Source: Amphimedon queenslandica
Taxonomy: Eukaryota; Porifera; Demospongiae; Haplosclerida; Niphatidae
DNA: 64,000 nt
Direction: 5' to 3'
NCBI RefSeq assembly: GCF_000090795.2
Contig: NW_003546243.1
Coordinates: forward strand, 1,361,253 to 1,425,252
Every line of letters begins with the position of its first letter. Position 1 is the stretch's first letter. Of the stretch, positions 26,358-42,014 are shown piece after piece. The position numbers and the translations under genes are program-made. Below the pieces are notes generated by a model that saw nothing but the letters and a program-made list of their open reading frames with translations, had not been told where the DNA came from and searched no databases.

Positions 26358-28711
26358 TCAAGAGACGTATCCTCCTTGCTGTTGGCTTGATCCATGCACA
26401 TTAGCAGTTCTCGATGGAGTCGGTGATGGACGAGAGAGTGAGAGTGGAATGTTCCAGTCATCCTTAACAACTTGTATAGTTAAGTCATTGAGTTGACTGG
26501 ACAAGCATGATGTGACTTTCTTCAAAACTTCCTAGAAAAAGGAAACTCAATTTTAAAAAATAGTATAGCATAAGGAAAGTATGTCATTTATTCAGTTTAA
26601 TTAACCTGTTCATCAGCATCCCTTCTAACACGAACCTGTAAGGATCCAACCTATAATAATCAGGCAAATATCAATAGGGGCATTAATTAGAATAGATGGG
26701 CATACATAGCTCCCAAACGTTACAGTCCAAAAATGTTCATTTTTTATTTCTAGTACTCCATCCATAGTAGAGGCCTATAATAACCAAGGATAGCTAGAAT
26801 ATAGCTACATGTATGTACAGTGCAATTAAAATACAGTAATTAGCTGGAATCACCATCTATTACCATGTGACAAAATTTTTAACACTTTTAAAATTCATTA
26901 AAAATTCGTAAAAAATCCAATTTTGATCGAAATCAGCTCAAACTTTCAAAACAACATAAGAGCATGTATATGCATCAGAAAAAATTACTAAAATGGAGAA
27001 TTCTCTCCTTTTCATTTTTGACGAAATTTGGCTAAAATCCCTGTACTATAGTACAGGGACTTTGGCCCAATTTTTGAGCAACTTAAAAAATTCGTAAAAA
27101 ATCCAATATTGATCGGAATCAGCTCAAACTTTCTACGCAACTTGAGTACATGTATATGCATCAGAAAATATTATAAAAATGAAAAATTCTCTACTTTCCA
27201 TTTTTGGTGAAATTTGACCAAAATCCCTGTACTATAGTACAGGGACTTTGGCCCAATTTTTGAGCAACTTTAAAAATTCGTGAAAAATCCAATTTTGATC
27301 AGAATCAGTTTAAACTTTCAAAACAACATAAAAACATGTATATGTATCAGGGGAAAATATAAAAATTGAGAATTCTCTCAGAGCCATTTTTGACAAAATA
27401 CGCTGTACTATACTACAGTGTTGTTGGCCAGATTTTGGAGTAACTTAAGAACACAACATATAACTGTATATGAGCAACCTAACTATAAATAAATGTGATT
27501 ACTTCTTTCATTGATTTGTCAAGTAATGGTAAAATGTGCTCTGGAGCAGTCTACAAAAAAATCAATAGACAAATAAAACTAGAATAAATGATACTTACCT
27601 GAAGGAGTAGTTTACCAGTATAGATACTCAATGGTAGCATTGTGCCACATATAAGAGCACTATTAAAAATGGCCGCCGTAACATCAGCGAGATGCAAGTC
27701 ACTATAATAAAGTGCGCTATAGTTATCTCAATAAATGAATGACACTGACTCTAAGTCGATGAGAACCTTAGCGGTAAGGACAGATATAGAGCAGCCAACA
27801 GCCATTAAAGAGAAAGGATTAAGTCTATAGAGTAAGAGGCGACCGAGAGGTGGGGAAAGGCCGCATACACTCTGTCCCAAATCACCTAGAGCATTCTGTA
27901 ACCAATTGGGTGTGGCCACTACAAAGAGGAATAACAAAAACTGCTTGTTATCATCGCGCTTATACCTTCAGCAGCATGTAACAATGGCTGATTGTCCATT
28001 AGTATTAACACAGAGTAGTGTATGAAGAGACCAACGCCTAATCCTAAGAATAAATTGTTCCTGTAAAAGAGAGAAAATAAAATTAGAGGTTTAAGGTTTA
28101 AAAAGTAAGCCTACATTGTTACGGCAGGTGGATCAAAAAGTCTCTCAAGGCTATGACGATTAAAAAAATAAAAAAATAAATAGATAAATATAATAACTGC
28201 TGACCTATGCTTTACTAATACCACACCGCAGAGTATCATTATAATAGATACACTAAAAACTGCCAGCACATTAACTCTCTCATACCTATAGCATAACACA
28301 ACATAATAGGCATATGTTAATTCTTACCCATAATTGAATTCATTATTAGGGACTTGCCTGGAGGCCCATACTGACACAATATGCACTATTAGTCTAATTA
28401 ATAATTAATCATAATTATCCTTGACTCGTTCTAATGCGTTACTTACACTCCAATGTTAAACAGTGCCAAGTAGGTGAAAGATGTCAGTGCTACAGAAAAA
28501 TTAATCAAAAAATCATAATTATAAAACAAATTAACACACCTAAACTGTCAGAGACATGGCACCAGTAAAAGAGCAATAGAGTCATTGGTAATACTACGAC
28601 CAGTAGACTGACAGGTCTCCATAACTACAAAAGCTCAATAAATATGTCAGGAAGATTTAAAAGAACCTTTTTATCTTTCATTAAGGCCTGAAACTGCTTC
28701 ATAGCAGCCAT
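26358..28711 (-). CDS. SLC30A6: Golgi zinc transporter ZnT6 (cation diffusion facilitator)
   Basis: About fourteen exons. Recognised in order: MAAMKQFQALMKDKK, LWRPVSLLVVVLPMTLLLFYW (TM1), LTSFTYLALFNIG, the conserved FERLEVLAVFAS-type segment here YERVNVLAVFSVSI, SLERLFDPP, NNLFLGLGVGLFIHY, WLQNALGDLGQSVCGL and the C-terminal cytosolic fold LQVRVRRDADEQEVLKKV...LTIQVVKDDW, which aligns with human ZnT6 VHVRIRRDANEQ and VQIFKDDW. ZnT6 lacks metal-site residues and pairs with ZnT5 to load zinc into secretory enzymes. The QNALGDLGQS segment lacks the HxxxD transport motif, consistent with a non-transporting subunit. A family A array occupies the intron 26.78-27.50 kb. Head-to-head with CEBPZOS. 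Confidence 0.88.
26875..27450 (+). repeat. Family A tandem array, about three units, in ZnT6 intron
   Basis: Perfect CCCTGTACTATAGTACAGGG cores start at 27039 and 27225 (186-bp period); a third, eroded core (cgctgtactatactacagtg) starts at 27401. Same orientation as the 55-kb array. Units share ttcaaaacaacataag, gcatgtatatgcatcag and gagaattctctcc. Confidence 0.95.
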
Positions 28712-28792
28712 TTATAAAAATTAGCAAGAAAGGGTTAAAATTAAATTTTTAAAGGCGTGGCCAGTTATTAGTATCAAGTTATAAAACTGAAG
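28712..28792. promoter_or_regulatory. Putative bidirectional promoter, ZnT6 / CEBPZOS
   Basis: 81 bp between divergent ATGs, with a GGCGTGGCC box at 28754-28762 near the centre. Confidence 0.55.
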
Positions 28793-29134
28793 ATGCCACT
28801 GACAAGAATTGGGAGATGGACTGTGTTGTATGGTATCGTGGCCTTAGAGGTAGCAGCCATTACTGGAACATACTATGTGTGGCACAACATGAACACCAGC
28901 CAAAGTAAAAAAAATACCTTTAATATATTAGTTTTATAATAATTATTTTAATAACAATTGATAGGCTATAGAAAGAAAATGTACGAAAAGCATCCACTTG
29001 TATTAGAAGGTAACTCGATAGATTAGAATGTAGTTGTATTCTATTAATTTGCAGCATTTTATAAGTCGTGCAGTGCAGTTGGGATAGTAGGAGTAAAGGA
29101 ACATGATATGGAGGAATGGAAGAAAAATCAATAA
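28793..29134 (+). CDS. CEBPZOS: CEBPZOS-like mitochondrial micro-protein
   Basis: Three exons (28793-28904, 28965-29009, 29055-29134) join to 237 bp, 78 residues (human CEBPZOS 80). One N-terminal membrane span (VLYGIVALEVAAITGTYYVW) is followed by the matrix/IMS-facing signature NMNTSQSYRKKMYEKHPLVLE and YKS...GIVGVKEHDMEEWKKNQ, aligning with human MHTSQ...KKYPFILE and YKST..GMYGIRELDQKTW. Function of the family is poorly understood; mitochondrial location is known for the human protein. The vertebrate gene lies opposite CEBPZ; here its divergent neighbour is instead ZnT6. Confidence 0.85.
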
Positions 29135-29339
29135 AAGATCCAGAAATAATCATAAATTATTATTTACTAAATATTGTGATGTAAACATTGTGACAGAAAT
29201 GCATCATGACAGTAAATGAGATCAAAATTAAATGAAAACTTTTAAGAGAGTAAGTGTATTAGTGTTTGGGATACAACTCTATAGAGAATGAGAGAGTGAG
29301 TGATAGTAACACTGAGGAGCATTTCATTTTACTTTGTCA

Positions 29340-31102
29340 TCACGATTTCTCAAACTGCTCCTCTTTCTTTTTAATGTAGTCATTAATCTTTTGCTGTGGC
29401 ATGTCCTTGTTCTTCATTTTCATGTACCTGCTCTTTCTGGCTGTCACAGTATAACACCAGTTTGGTATCGTGTTCATTAACAGCTCCACATGTGCCTCCA
29501 CCTGTTCTGTATTGCAAATTTGCAATAATTGATAGTTATACTCATATCATTGTGATCAATTTTTTTCTAAAATCTTACCAGGTGATAAATTAGACGAATG
29601 ACTGTCTGATATCTTTTGTAATAAGTGACTCCAAAGAATTGCTGCTTTACCCTCAGTTACAAATAATCTTCCAGACAAAAAAAAGTATGAAAATTATATA
29701 AAAATTTGAAAAACTCATTTACTGTCTTATTATTCGGCACATTTCTGATAGTCTTGATAGCATTATGAGCTGCTTTTCAGTTTCGTCACTTCTCGTCATG
29801 GCAATAGCAGCCTTTGTTGCCTCTTTCTTTCGTATCTAAAAATAGCAAAAATAGTCACAGTGGTATCTTAATACTTAATCACACCCTTTCAATTAATGCT
29901 GGTGACACACCCTTTAGAATACCAGTAGGTGTGGCCTCGGGAATTGGAGATTCGCTGCTTTGAGGGCTTTCCTTATTTAATTTCTCTAGTGCAGTTTTCA
30001 CTCTTGATGATAGTTTTAGCTCAGTTTGTTTTAACAGATCACTTGCTGAATTATAACTTTCTATAAACCAAAAATAGCAACATAACGCCAAATAAGAAAG
30101 TGAACTACCATTAACTGGTGGGCGTGGTATTTCAGCCTCCGGAGGATCTGGAACTGAACCAAGTTCAAATTTGACGTGCCAGTTACATAATTTATCATCA
30201 GGAACATACACTGGTGGTTTTAAAGAAGAAAGGTATGCCTGTTATAAAGAATAAACTCATACCAACAATTCAATCTTACTAATACTAACCTGGTGGTGCA
30301 TTTTTGTTTGGGATAGTAATTTATCATGAAATATTTTCTCCCTCTCAAGCAATACTGTAGGACTCCACTTGATTATATTAGAGCTAATTGTTAGCTGGTA
30401 ATTATTGAATTCCTCTTTCGTCAGTGAACCTGGAACATTCTTCTCTTGACGTAGAACCAAACTCTCGGGAAAGAGATACTTCATTTGAGCTATGTCCTTC
30501 ATCTCAAAATTCCTAAAAATAAAATAAAATAAAAATAAACTAGTAGAGAATGCACTGACTTACCTCCTAGTCATTTCTTCCACAGCTTTCTTCAATTTAC
30601 GAAAAGTGCAAGTCTCCTTTCTGTTCTCCAACATTGAGAGTGCAACGTTTGCACATCTGAACTTCTCCTTTAGCAGCCTGTATCTGTATGGTAGTTGCAA
30701 ATTCTTGGTTGTGGTAGTCACACTAGTCAGATCGTCATATTTCAATGCCCTCCTGTCATGATAATGCAAAGATAATGGAAGGTTTGATTCAATAACTCAC
30801 TTTATGCCTCGCTTTACTTCTTTATGCGGACTGGCCTTCAACGGACTGTGGACTTCAACCGTAGAGAACTTTGATAGACTTGGAGACTTAGTGGGTGTGG
30901 TTTGTAGTGCTTGAGGAGGAGGAGGAGGTGCCACATCGGCCTCATCTTTGCCCTTCTCTTTTTTCCCGCTGGTGCTCTTGGGTGTGGTGGTGGGTCTAAT
31001 GCATGTGTTCTCTGTCAGTCTCTTCTTCACTTTCCTCTCATCGTCGGATCTTTTCTTCACCACTTGAAATGGAAGTACTGTCTGTTTCTCGGACTTCGAC
31101 AT
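29340..31102 (-). CDS. CDT1: DNA replication licensing factor CDT1
   Basis: Multi-exon gene (seven or so exons). CDT1 loads MCM2-7 at origins. N-terminal disordered basic region (MSKSEKQTVLPFQVVKKR, KKRLTEN) with PPPPP and SP/TP sites; central geminin/MCM-binding winged helix: LPYRYRLLKEKFRCAN, ENRKETCTFRKLKKAVEEMTRR, NFEMKDIAQMKYLFPES, NYQLTI; a GILKGVSPALIERI helix; and C-terminal winged helix ...LFVTEGKAAILWSHLL and ELLMNTIPNW ending in EQFEKS. All correspond in order to human CDT1. The extreme N-terminus has Q-T-V-L-P-F rather than the usual QxxhxxFF PIP degron. KKRL could act as a cyclin-docking RxL-type site. Head-to-head with UQCC3 (100 bp). Confidence 0.88.
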
Positions 31103-31202
31103 CCACCATTAATGATAAAAATTATTTTAAATAAATTTAAAATTTTAATTTTAAAAAAATTATCAGAGATTCAGAGCCACACCCACCACTTTGAAAAACA
31201 AA
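31103..31202. promoter_or_regulatory. Putative bidirectional promoter, CDT1 / UQCC3
   Basis: 100 bp between divergent ATGs: an AT-only stretch of about 55 bp on the CDT1 side, then GCCACACCC at 31176-31184, 19 bp before the UQCC3 ATG. Confidence 0.5.
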
Positions 31203-31545
31203 ATGGCGCGACAGGCAATCAAATCTTTAGCTTTGGTTGGAGGAATAACTGGAGTTGGATGGGCTCTTATGACATATGTATCTCCTAAATCAGAGGAAGT
31301 AAAAAAGGTAGATTGAAGTCTGTAGTTGATATAAATAAGCATAGAAATAGTAGAGTAGTAATATTCATATTATATAATAGAAACTTCCAGAGGATGAAGT
31401 AAGAAAAGCTAAAGATAGAAATGAGATGATTTTTCAACATCTTCAGGAAGTGGCTAGAAGCAAAGAGCCATTTTGGAAGATCAAGCCTCCTCAGTTTGAT
31501 AACACTGATAATATTAAAACCAACTCAAGCTCTGTAACTAAATGA
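31203..31545 (+). CDS. UQCC3: Complex III assembly factor UQCC3
   Basis: Two exons (31203-31307, 31381-31545) join to 270 bp, 89 residues (human C11orf83 93). A single N-terminal membrane span, SLALVGGITGVGWALMTYVSP, is followed by an amphipathic helix rich in charge (EDEVRKAKDRNEMIFQHLQEVARS), as in UQCC3, an inner-mitochondrial-membrane factor needed for cytochrome b maturation and cardiolipin binding. The start follows a GCCACACCC box by 19 bp. Low sequence length makes the call less than certain. Confidence 0.75.
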
Positions 31546-31818
31546 TTATCACATATTAATCAATGTGTCTTTGTATTTATATGTATGTGTATGTGATTTG
31601 TTCACTGTACTATCATATTTGTAAAAGCTATAAGCAGCTTTTATTTTTCTTGTTTAGCGACAATTGTTAGTATTTTTAATGAAAAATGAATTCATCTCGA
31701 TTGTCATTGATTTGTTAATGTAGTTCAAGGCTTAAGCATGAGAAAATTCAGAATTAGAAGATGGGCGTGGTAATTATAGACATAATGGGCGTGTCTCAAT
31801 GGATTTGAAATCAATATC
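31546..31818. promoter_or_regulatory. UQCC3 3' flank and PPP2R3C upstream region
   Basis: 273 bp between two plus-strand genes. Two boxes, GGGCGTGG (31763-31770) and GGGCGTG (31787-31793), lie within 60 bp upstream of the PPP2R3C ATG. Confidence 0.45.
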
Positions 31819-36601
<4,783 letters not shown>

Positions 36602-37081
36602 TATACGTCTTTTTTAGTTTTTAACCAAATCAACTTATATACATTAGACAAAAAAGTTTTAAATGTATAATAATTATTATTATTGATACTGTTGTTATTT
36701 GCTACCGAGATGAAATAGATTTAATAGAGTCTGAAAAGTCGATCACTCTTGTGCATGTCATCTATATAACTATAGAAGGAACAAAATTAACATTAATAGT
36801 ACTGATAGCTTCCTTTATGTAATAGGTATTTACTATTACACTATACTATTGGATTACTGATGTGTGATACTGTGGTTAAATTTGGCTATGAGAATAATAG
36901 TAACTTGTAAGCTCACATGATGTACATGTACAAGTATACATAATGGCTCTGAGCTTCATGCAACCACCAATGTGTGTATGTGTGTGTGCTTGTAAATTGT
37001 GCACAATTTTAATTGGGAACGATACAGTTATTGTTATGATTGAGTTAAGTGTTTGCACAGTCTTAAGTGATAATGAGATCC
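36602..37081. other. Convergent 3' spacer
   Basis: 480 bp between the PPP2R3C stop and the stop of the next minus-strand gene. AT-rich with an (ATT)n tract near 36675 and (GT)n-like sequence near 36970. No gene seen. Confidence 0.6.
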
Positions 37082-37572
37082 TTACTTGGTCATGGGGCTA
37101 TTAAGGTGTGGATATCTTTTCGGCCTTCTTGCTGACATCACTGGTGGACGGGACTCATTCGTACCCCATTTTGGTGGACGTGCAGACAATGTGTGCCCTC
37201 TTGATGGCAGCATTTCTCTCAGAGTGGACCATCTCTCACACCTGGTCTTCAGATCAGGAAACTGACTTTGTTGCTCCTTAGAACGAGAGAAAAACCCAAG
37301 AGGTTGACTAATCTCTGGCAGTGTCCATTGTTGGGGTATGTTTGGTCTGGATTGTGCTAGGAATTTGTGCCTTTGGGAGGGAGTCCTGCTTCTATTATCC
37401 AAAGGATTGTACCATCTGCAAAAGAGAAAGAATCAAATCATGGGTTAGCCTCTATTTTTTACCTGTCGACCCACACTAGCTCGTTCCATCTATCCTTTGG
37501 GATTGATCCAGCCCAAAAGTGTTTGCTAAATCCGGCAAAAGTGTCTCTATAGTTCGGGAGGCCAAGAGCCAT
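37082..37572 (-). CDS. Small basic protein of unknown function
   Basis: Two exons (37572-37463 and 37415-37082) join to 444 bp, 147 residues. Text of note: MALGLPNYRDTFAGFSKHFW at the start, KDRWNELVWVDRWYNPLDNRS, then a proline- and arginine-rich C-terminal half ending RRPKRYPHLNSPMTK. It has no membrane span, signal peptide or recognisable fold. Scattered aromatic and basic residues with proline are common in ciliary microtubule-inner proteins, a weak inference only. Head-to-head with ZFAND3 (180 bp between starts), which supports it being a real gene. Confidence 0.65.
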
Positions 37573-37752
37573 TGTTTTGTTGTCATGGGATACGATGTGT
37601 TATACAATGACCCCGCCCAATCTACCATGCCCATATTTTCATAGCCTACATCATCCTCAGAAGACGCTGAAAGAGGAAAGGACATAAAAGACGAGACATT
37701 AGCGTAGTGTGCGAGGGTGACGGAGAGAACTGGTTACAGTGAAGGTAAAGAC
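37573..37752. promoter_or_regulatory. Putative bidirectional promoter, unknown gene / ZFAND3
   Basis: 180 bp between divergent ATGs; an Sp1/GC-box-like CCCCGCCC at 37611-37618. Less AT-rich than its surroundings. Confidence 0.45.
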
Positions 37753-38849
37753 ATGGCAGAGGCAGATGATCAACCAAAGAGATGTCCTTGTGGGTTCTGG
37801 GGGTAAGTTCTCTCATGTAGAGTATGTGTGGATGACCAGGCTCTACCGACTCTTGTCTCCTTATCATTAGGTCGGCTAGCACAATGAACCTCTGTTCACA
37901 GTGTTATAAAGGTATGGGATAGAAATATTAATTTCCTTTTGTGTGATACTTAACATTGTCACTTTAAAAAACACGACACAAAATTGAAGATCCATATTAT
38001 ATTGATTTATTTTTATTAAAAAAACATGTATGTATCTCCCTTTTTCTTTACTGTAGAACATTTGCGTAAAGCATCACAGTCATCAACTACTACTGACAAC
38101 AACGCTAACAAGAACACAACTACATCGTCACTACTTACTGGCCTCCTTTCCCTTCCCCTCAGTTCTATGGCAACGACAGCTTCACCGGCAACAACTACAT
38201 CAACAGAGAGCCACGATGGCCCCGCGGAACCAGAGGCCATGGATACAGCCAAAGACGAGAATTCAATAGATAATCAATCATCTCAACCGGAGGAAGAAAG
38301 ACCAGTTCAAAAGAATAAAAAGAAATGCTGGATATGTCGAGTTAAATTAGAACTAGCTCAGAGAGAATTAGGCCACTGTAAATGTGGTAAGTCCCACTAT
38401 GTCATTGTTGTAGCATACATTATTGCACACATGTAATACAAATTAATATTTTCATGAATGAGTGTAAACTCTGTGGGCTGTAATTCCTCTAATGTTTTCA
38501 TCACAATAAGAAATGCTTTGGCATTCAAATAGTGATTAAGAGAAATCTTGTTTTGTTGAAAGATTTATAGCCCGTGACAATTAATTTGTTCATAGCTTCT
38601 TGGTATAACAAACTGGAATAGTTGTAGGTCATTTTTAGTTGACAAAACAGACAATTTCTCGTTAATTTAATTATTATTTATATAAAATTGCTAGGATACG
38701 TATTCTGTCTAATGCATCGTTTACCTGAACAGCACAACTGCATGTTTGATCATAAAGACAGTGGGAGGCAAGAAGCAATGAAGAAAATGGTTGATACAGG
38801 AAAGAAAAAGATTGGAAGGTCATTTCATAGGATGGATTCCAAAGCATAA
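37753..38849 (+). CDS. ZFAND3: A20/AN1 zinc-finger protein ZFAND3
   Basis: Four exons (37753-37802, 37871-37911, 38057-38386, 38695-38849) join to 576 bp, 191 residues (human 227). An N-terminal A20-type finger, [20 protein letters not shown], has the C-x-C spacing peculiar to ZFAND3; a Ser/Thr-rich linker follows; the C-terminal AN1 finger reads CWICRVKLELAQRELGHCKC then GYVFCLMHRLPEQHNCMFDH. The HRLPEQHxCxFDH string and the basic tail (KKIGRSFHRM) match human ZFAND3. A20/AN1 proteins bind ubiquitin and stress-response partners; ZFAND3 also acts as a nuclear factor in mammals. The linker is shorter than in human. Confidence 0.92.
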
Positions 38850-39161
38850 GTCATTATTATAGTAGAACCAATAATAATAATAATTTATTATTATTATCGT
38901 TACTTAATTGTAATACATTTAAGCTTCCATACCTTTTAATTAACTGTGTATGTATGTGTGTGTATATGTGTGCGTGTGTATTTTTACAATACTACAGAAT
39001 TGATTGTACATTTTGTAGTCAAAAGAGCATTAACAGAATCCTATGAAAAATAATTGGCAATAATGTGTGTGTGTCAGTAATCTAGCTAATACACAGCAGA
39101 GTCACATACAGACACACACTCAATAAAGATGGTGATGTTCTTAGTTGTCACTTGAATGACA
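38850..39161. other. Convergent 3' spacer, ZFAND3 / FKBP2
   Basis: 312 bp with an AAT/ATT palindromic tract at 38869-38900 and a GT-rich stretch at about 38945-38980. No gene seen. Confidence 0.6.
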
Positions 39162-39953
39162 TCACAAATCTCCTTGTCGTTCTATCTTGAGTAATTCAAC
39201 CTCAAAGACTAGAGTAGCACCCCCTACAATAATGCAGACAAGAAAGGACACAGACAGTAAAAGAGCAACTGTCACTCAAGGCATTAAACAAGATTGAAAC
39301 TGACACATACAATCAAGACTAAAGTGATACAACATCATGTCAGTCATCCTTTGATTACTGACATTCAAATATAATATTCAAATAGCCAGATTCAATAAAG
39401 ACTGGTATCATTATTATTAACTAGCCTGGTATCTTTGGAGGAGCTCCCCTGTCTCCATAGCCTAAATCAGAGGGTATAACCAGACGTCTTTTCTCTCCTT
39501 CGCACATGCTAAAGGGCAGTAACAAGTTAATATTTAAGTGTTAAATGGTGAAACAATAATCTACTTTAGAAGTCCCTGATCCCATCCTATTAGAAGTACT
39601 TGTTAATGAAATGACATATAGGGTATTGTTAATACCTTTTATGACTTGACCCACACCAAGTGTAAATGTAAACGGTTCATTTCGCGTGAGACTGCTATCA
39701 AACTGAGATCCATCCTCTTTCAGAGTACCCTGTACATTACAATTAATTTTATTTATACAATCAAACAAGTAGCATGGGTGTTGGTCATTAGGCGTGGTCT
39801 TACAGTGTAGTGCATTTGAAGCCTGTCACCTTTCTTTGTTCTCCTCTCACAGTTTTCTACTTTCTTCTTGATTCCTATTTGAAGTTTTCCTCCAGCTTCT
39901 ACTTGCCATGACAAAGAGAGGAATAAGAAGAGTGCAATTAGATGAAGATTCAT
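39162..39953 (-). CDS. FKBP2: ER peptidyl-prolyl isomerase FKBP2 (FKBP13)
   Basis: Five exons (39953-39804, 39729-39636, 39586-39565, 39508-39426, 39223-39162) join to 411 bp, 136 residues (human 142). Signal peptide [24 protein letters not shown] fold residues: [59 protein letters not shown]; drug-pocket Tyr, Phe, Asp, Val-Ile, Trp and Tyr are kept. It isomerises proline bonds in the ER lumen. The C-terminus ERQGDL lacks a canonical HDEL. The last intron begins GCTAGT (39425), an apparent GC-AG intron required to preserve IPGGATL. Head-to-head with SNRPD2. Confidence 0.93.
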
Positions 39954-40117
39954 TTCAGACACACCCCCTTTGTTAGTTTGCATGTGGACCAGCTGCAGCT
40001 AGATCTATGCACACAATACGCATGCGCAGAGGGTGACTGTCACGTGTGATTTGGAGGGTAATTCTTGTTTTTGACTTTTTGTGTGGTTTTTTTTTCTTTA
40101 GCTTTTCTGGAGTAGAT
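39954..40117. promoter_or_regulatory. Putative bidirectional promoter, FKBP2 / SNRPD2
   Basis: 164 bp between divergent ATGs, GC-richer than most. Contains acaccccc (39961 region), cgcatgcgca at about 40019-40028 (an NRF1-like palindrome) and cacgtg at about 40042. Roles inferred from motif likeness. Confidence 0.5.
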
Positions 40118-40781
40118 ATGGCTTTGTAAGTTTATACTTGTTATGTGTGAGCCAGTGAACATGGATATAATTTTTTATGTTTCAGAGCAAAGCCAAAGAG
40201 TGAGATGTCAGAGGAGGAGTTACAGAAGAAGGAGGAAGAGGAGTTTAACACTGGTCCTCTATCACTTTTAACACAGTCCGTGAAGTACAACACACAGGTA
40301 ATTATAAAATAAATGTGCACTGAATCTGCTAATGATTTTTTAATTTAATTTTTAATATTCTGGGGGCCACTCCCACTCATTAATTAACAAAGAGTTAATT
40401 TTTAATTATTGCAGCTACGTAGTAGAATTTGAGCTTATCTTAATGTAACTGAAGAACTATGTATTAATGTATGTATGCATAGAAAAGCTATGATTATTTT
40501 ATAATATTTTATTTATGATCATTTTATATTATTCTGCCTAGGTTCTTATTAATTGTCGTAACAATCGGAAACTCCTTGCAAGAGTGAAGGCTTTTGACCG
40601 TCATTTCAACATGGTTCTCGAGAATGTGAAGGAAATGTGGACCGAGACACCAAAGACTGGGAAAGGAAAGAAGAAAGCTCGCCCTGTCAATAAGGACAGG
40701 TTCATTGCAAAGATGTTCATTAGAGGAGACTCGGTCATTCTTGTGTTACGTAATCCTGGAGTTGTTGCTGCTAAGACATAG
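40118..40781 (+). CDS. SNRPD2: Spliceosomal Sm protein D2
   Basis: Three exons (40118-40125, 40186-40297, 40542-40781) join to 360 bp, 119 residues, equal to the metazoan family length (118). Sm1: [32 protein letters not shown]; Sm2: [15 protein letters not shown]; both complete. Sm D2 is part of the heptameric ring on U snRNAs. The first coding exon is only eight bases (ATGGCTTT), with the start fixed by the [11 protein letters not shown] reading that mirrors other SmD2 N-termini. Confidence 0.95.
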
Positions 40782-40931
40782 TAGCTTCCTACTGCTCCCT
40801 CTTCCTGACACTTAGCATTTAACTATTAATCTCTTTTTAACTTGATTTATCCAATCATTATGAATTATCTACGAGGCGTGGCTGTATTGCTTTGAATTGT
40901 AGGGTGTGGCTGCAATTCTTGGCATAGTGGA
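40782..40931. promoter_or_regulatory. SUMF1 upstream region with two GGYGTGGC boxes
   Basis: 150 bp between SNRPD2 and SUMF1 on the same strand, with GGCGTGGC (40875-40882) and GGTGTGGC (40903-40910), 28 bp apart, the nearer 21 bp before the ATG. Confidence 0.5.
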
Positions 40932-42014
40932 ATGGGTGGAAAAGTTGTGCTATTACTCCTTTTTCTTTTAGCTGGAGCCTGTTATGGGAACGTTGATGAA
41001 ACCTGTGATGCTGAAGGGATCTGTATTGACACGGAAGAAGATGAAGGAGAAAAGGACTGTGGCTGTGGTGGCTCCTTGAGGGAAAGCATAACAGAGAGAG
41101 AAAAGAAGTCAGTGGAAAAGGAAGAGAGTGAAGAGCCCAAAGCCCAAGCTGAGGAAAAAATCCCAGAGAATGAGTTGGTTCTTATTCCAGGTGGTGTATT
41201 TAAAATGGGATTGGATAAACCAGTCATTCCTGAGGATGGAGAGACACCTTCGAGATCAGTCACAATCACTAGTTTCTACATGGACAAATATGAGGTGAGC
41301 AATGATGAGTATGGAAAGTTTGTATCCGATACAGGCTACGTTACTGAAACAGAGTCATTTGGTAATTCATTTGTGGTGGAGTATTTTATAAGTAAGGAGG
41401 TACAAGAAGGCATAACTCAAGCTGTTGCTAATGCTCCATGGTGGCTGCCAGTGGATAATGCTTCATGGAGACAGCCTGAAGGTATTGACAGCGACATTAA
41501 GGGACGAATGTCACATCCAGTAGTGCATGTATCCTGGAATGATGCAGATGCTTATTGCAAGTGGGCTGGGAAGAGATTACCTACAGAGGCAGAATGGGAG
41601 TATGCCTGTAGAGCAGGACTAAAGGACAGACTGTTTCCATGGGGAAACAACCCTACACCTCACGGAGAGCACTGGATGAACATTTGGCAGGGAAAATTTC
41701 CAATTAACAACACTCTTGATGACGGCTATGCTGGTCCTGGACCTGTTGATATTTTTCCGCCTAATAAGTTTGGTCTGTACAATATGGTGGGTAATGTCTG
41801 GGAATGGGTCTCAGACTGGTGGACTACTCATCATTCAAAGAAGGACCAAAAAGACCCAAAGGGGCCACCAACTGGCTCTGAAAAAGTCAAGAAAGGTGGC
41901 TCCTACATGTGCCATAAAGAATATTGCTATCGTTACAGATGTGCTGCAAGGAGTCAAAACACACCTGACAGTTCTGCACATAACTTGGGCTTTCGCTGTG
42001 CTAAATCTATTTGA
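40932..42014 (+). CDS. SUMF1: Formylglycine-generating enzyme (sulfatase-modifying factor 1)
   Basis: Intronless 360-residue frame (human 374). It converts the active-site cysteine of sulfatases to formylglycine in the ER. Signal peptide [19 protein letters not shown]; an acidic N-terminal extension with a CGCGG pair equivalent to the redox cysteines of human FGE; the FGE-sulfatase fold from [11 protein letters not shown] through [14 protein letters not shown]; and the catalytic copper-binding pair in [11 protein letters not shown], followed by the family-hallmark [12 protein letters not shown] and NLGFRC. All key residues are present. An NxS site precedes the W-rich segment. Convergent with DSL1 (185 bp). 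Confidence 0.96.
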   Translation: MGGKVVLLLLFLLAGACYGNVDETCDAEGICIDTEEDEGEKDCGCGGSLRESITEREKKSVEKEESEEPKAQAEEKIPENELVLIPGGVFKMGLDKPVIPEDGETPSRSVTITSFYMDKYEVSNDEYGKFVSDTGYVTETESFGNSFVVEYFISKEVQEGITQAVANAPWWLPVDNASWRQPEGIDSDIKGRMSHPVVHVSWNDADAYCKWAGKRLPTEAEWEYACRAGLKDRLFPWGNNPTPHGEHWMNIWQGKFPINNTLDDGYAGPGPVDIFPPNKFGLYNMVGNVWEWVSDWWTTHHSKKDQKDPKGPPTGSEKVKKGGSYMCHKEYCYRYRCAARSQNTPDSSAHNLGFRCAKSI

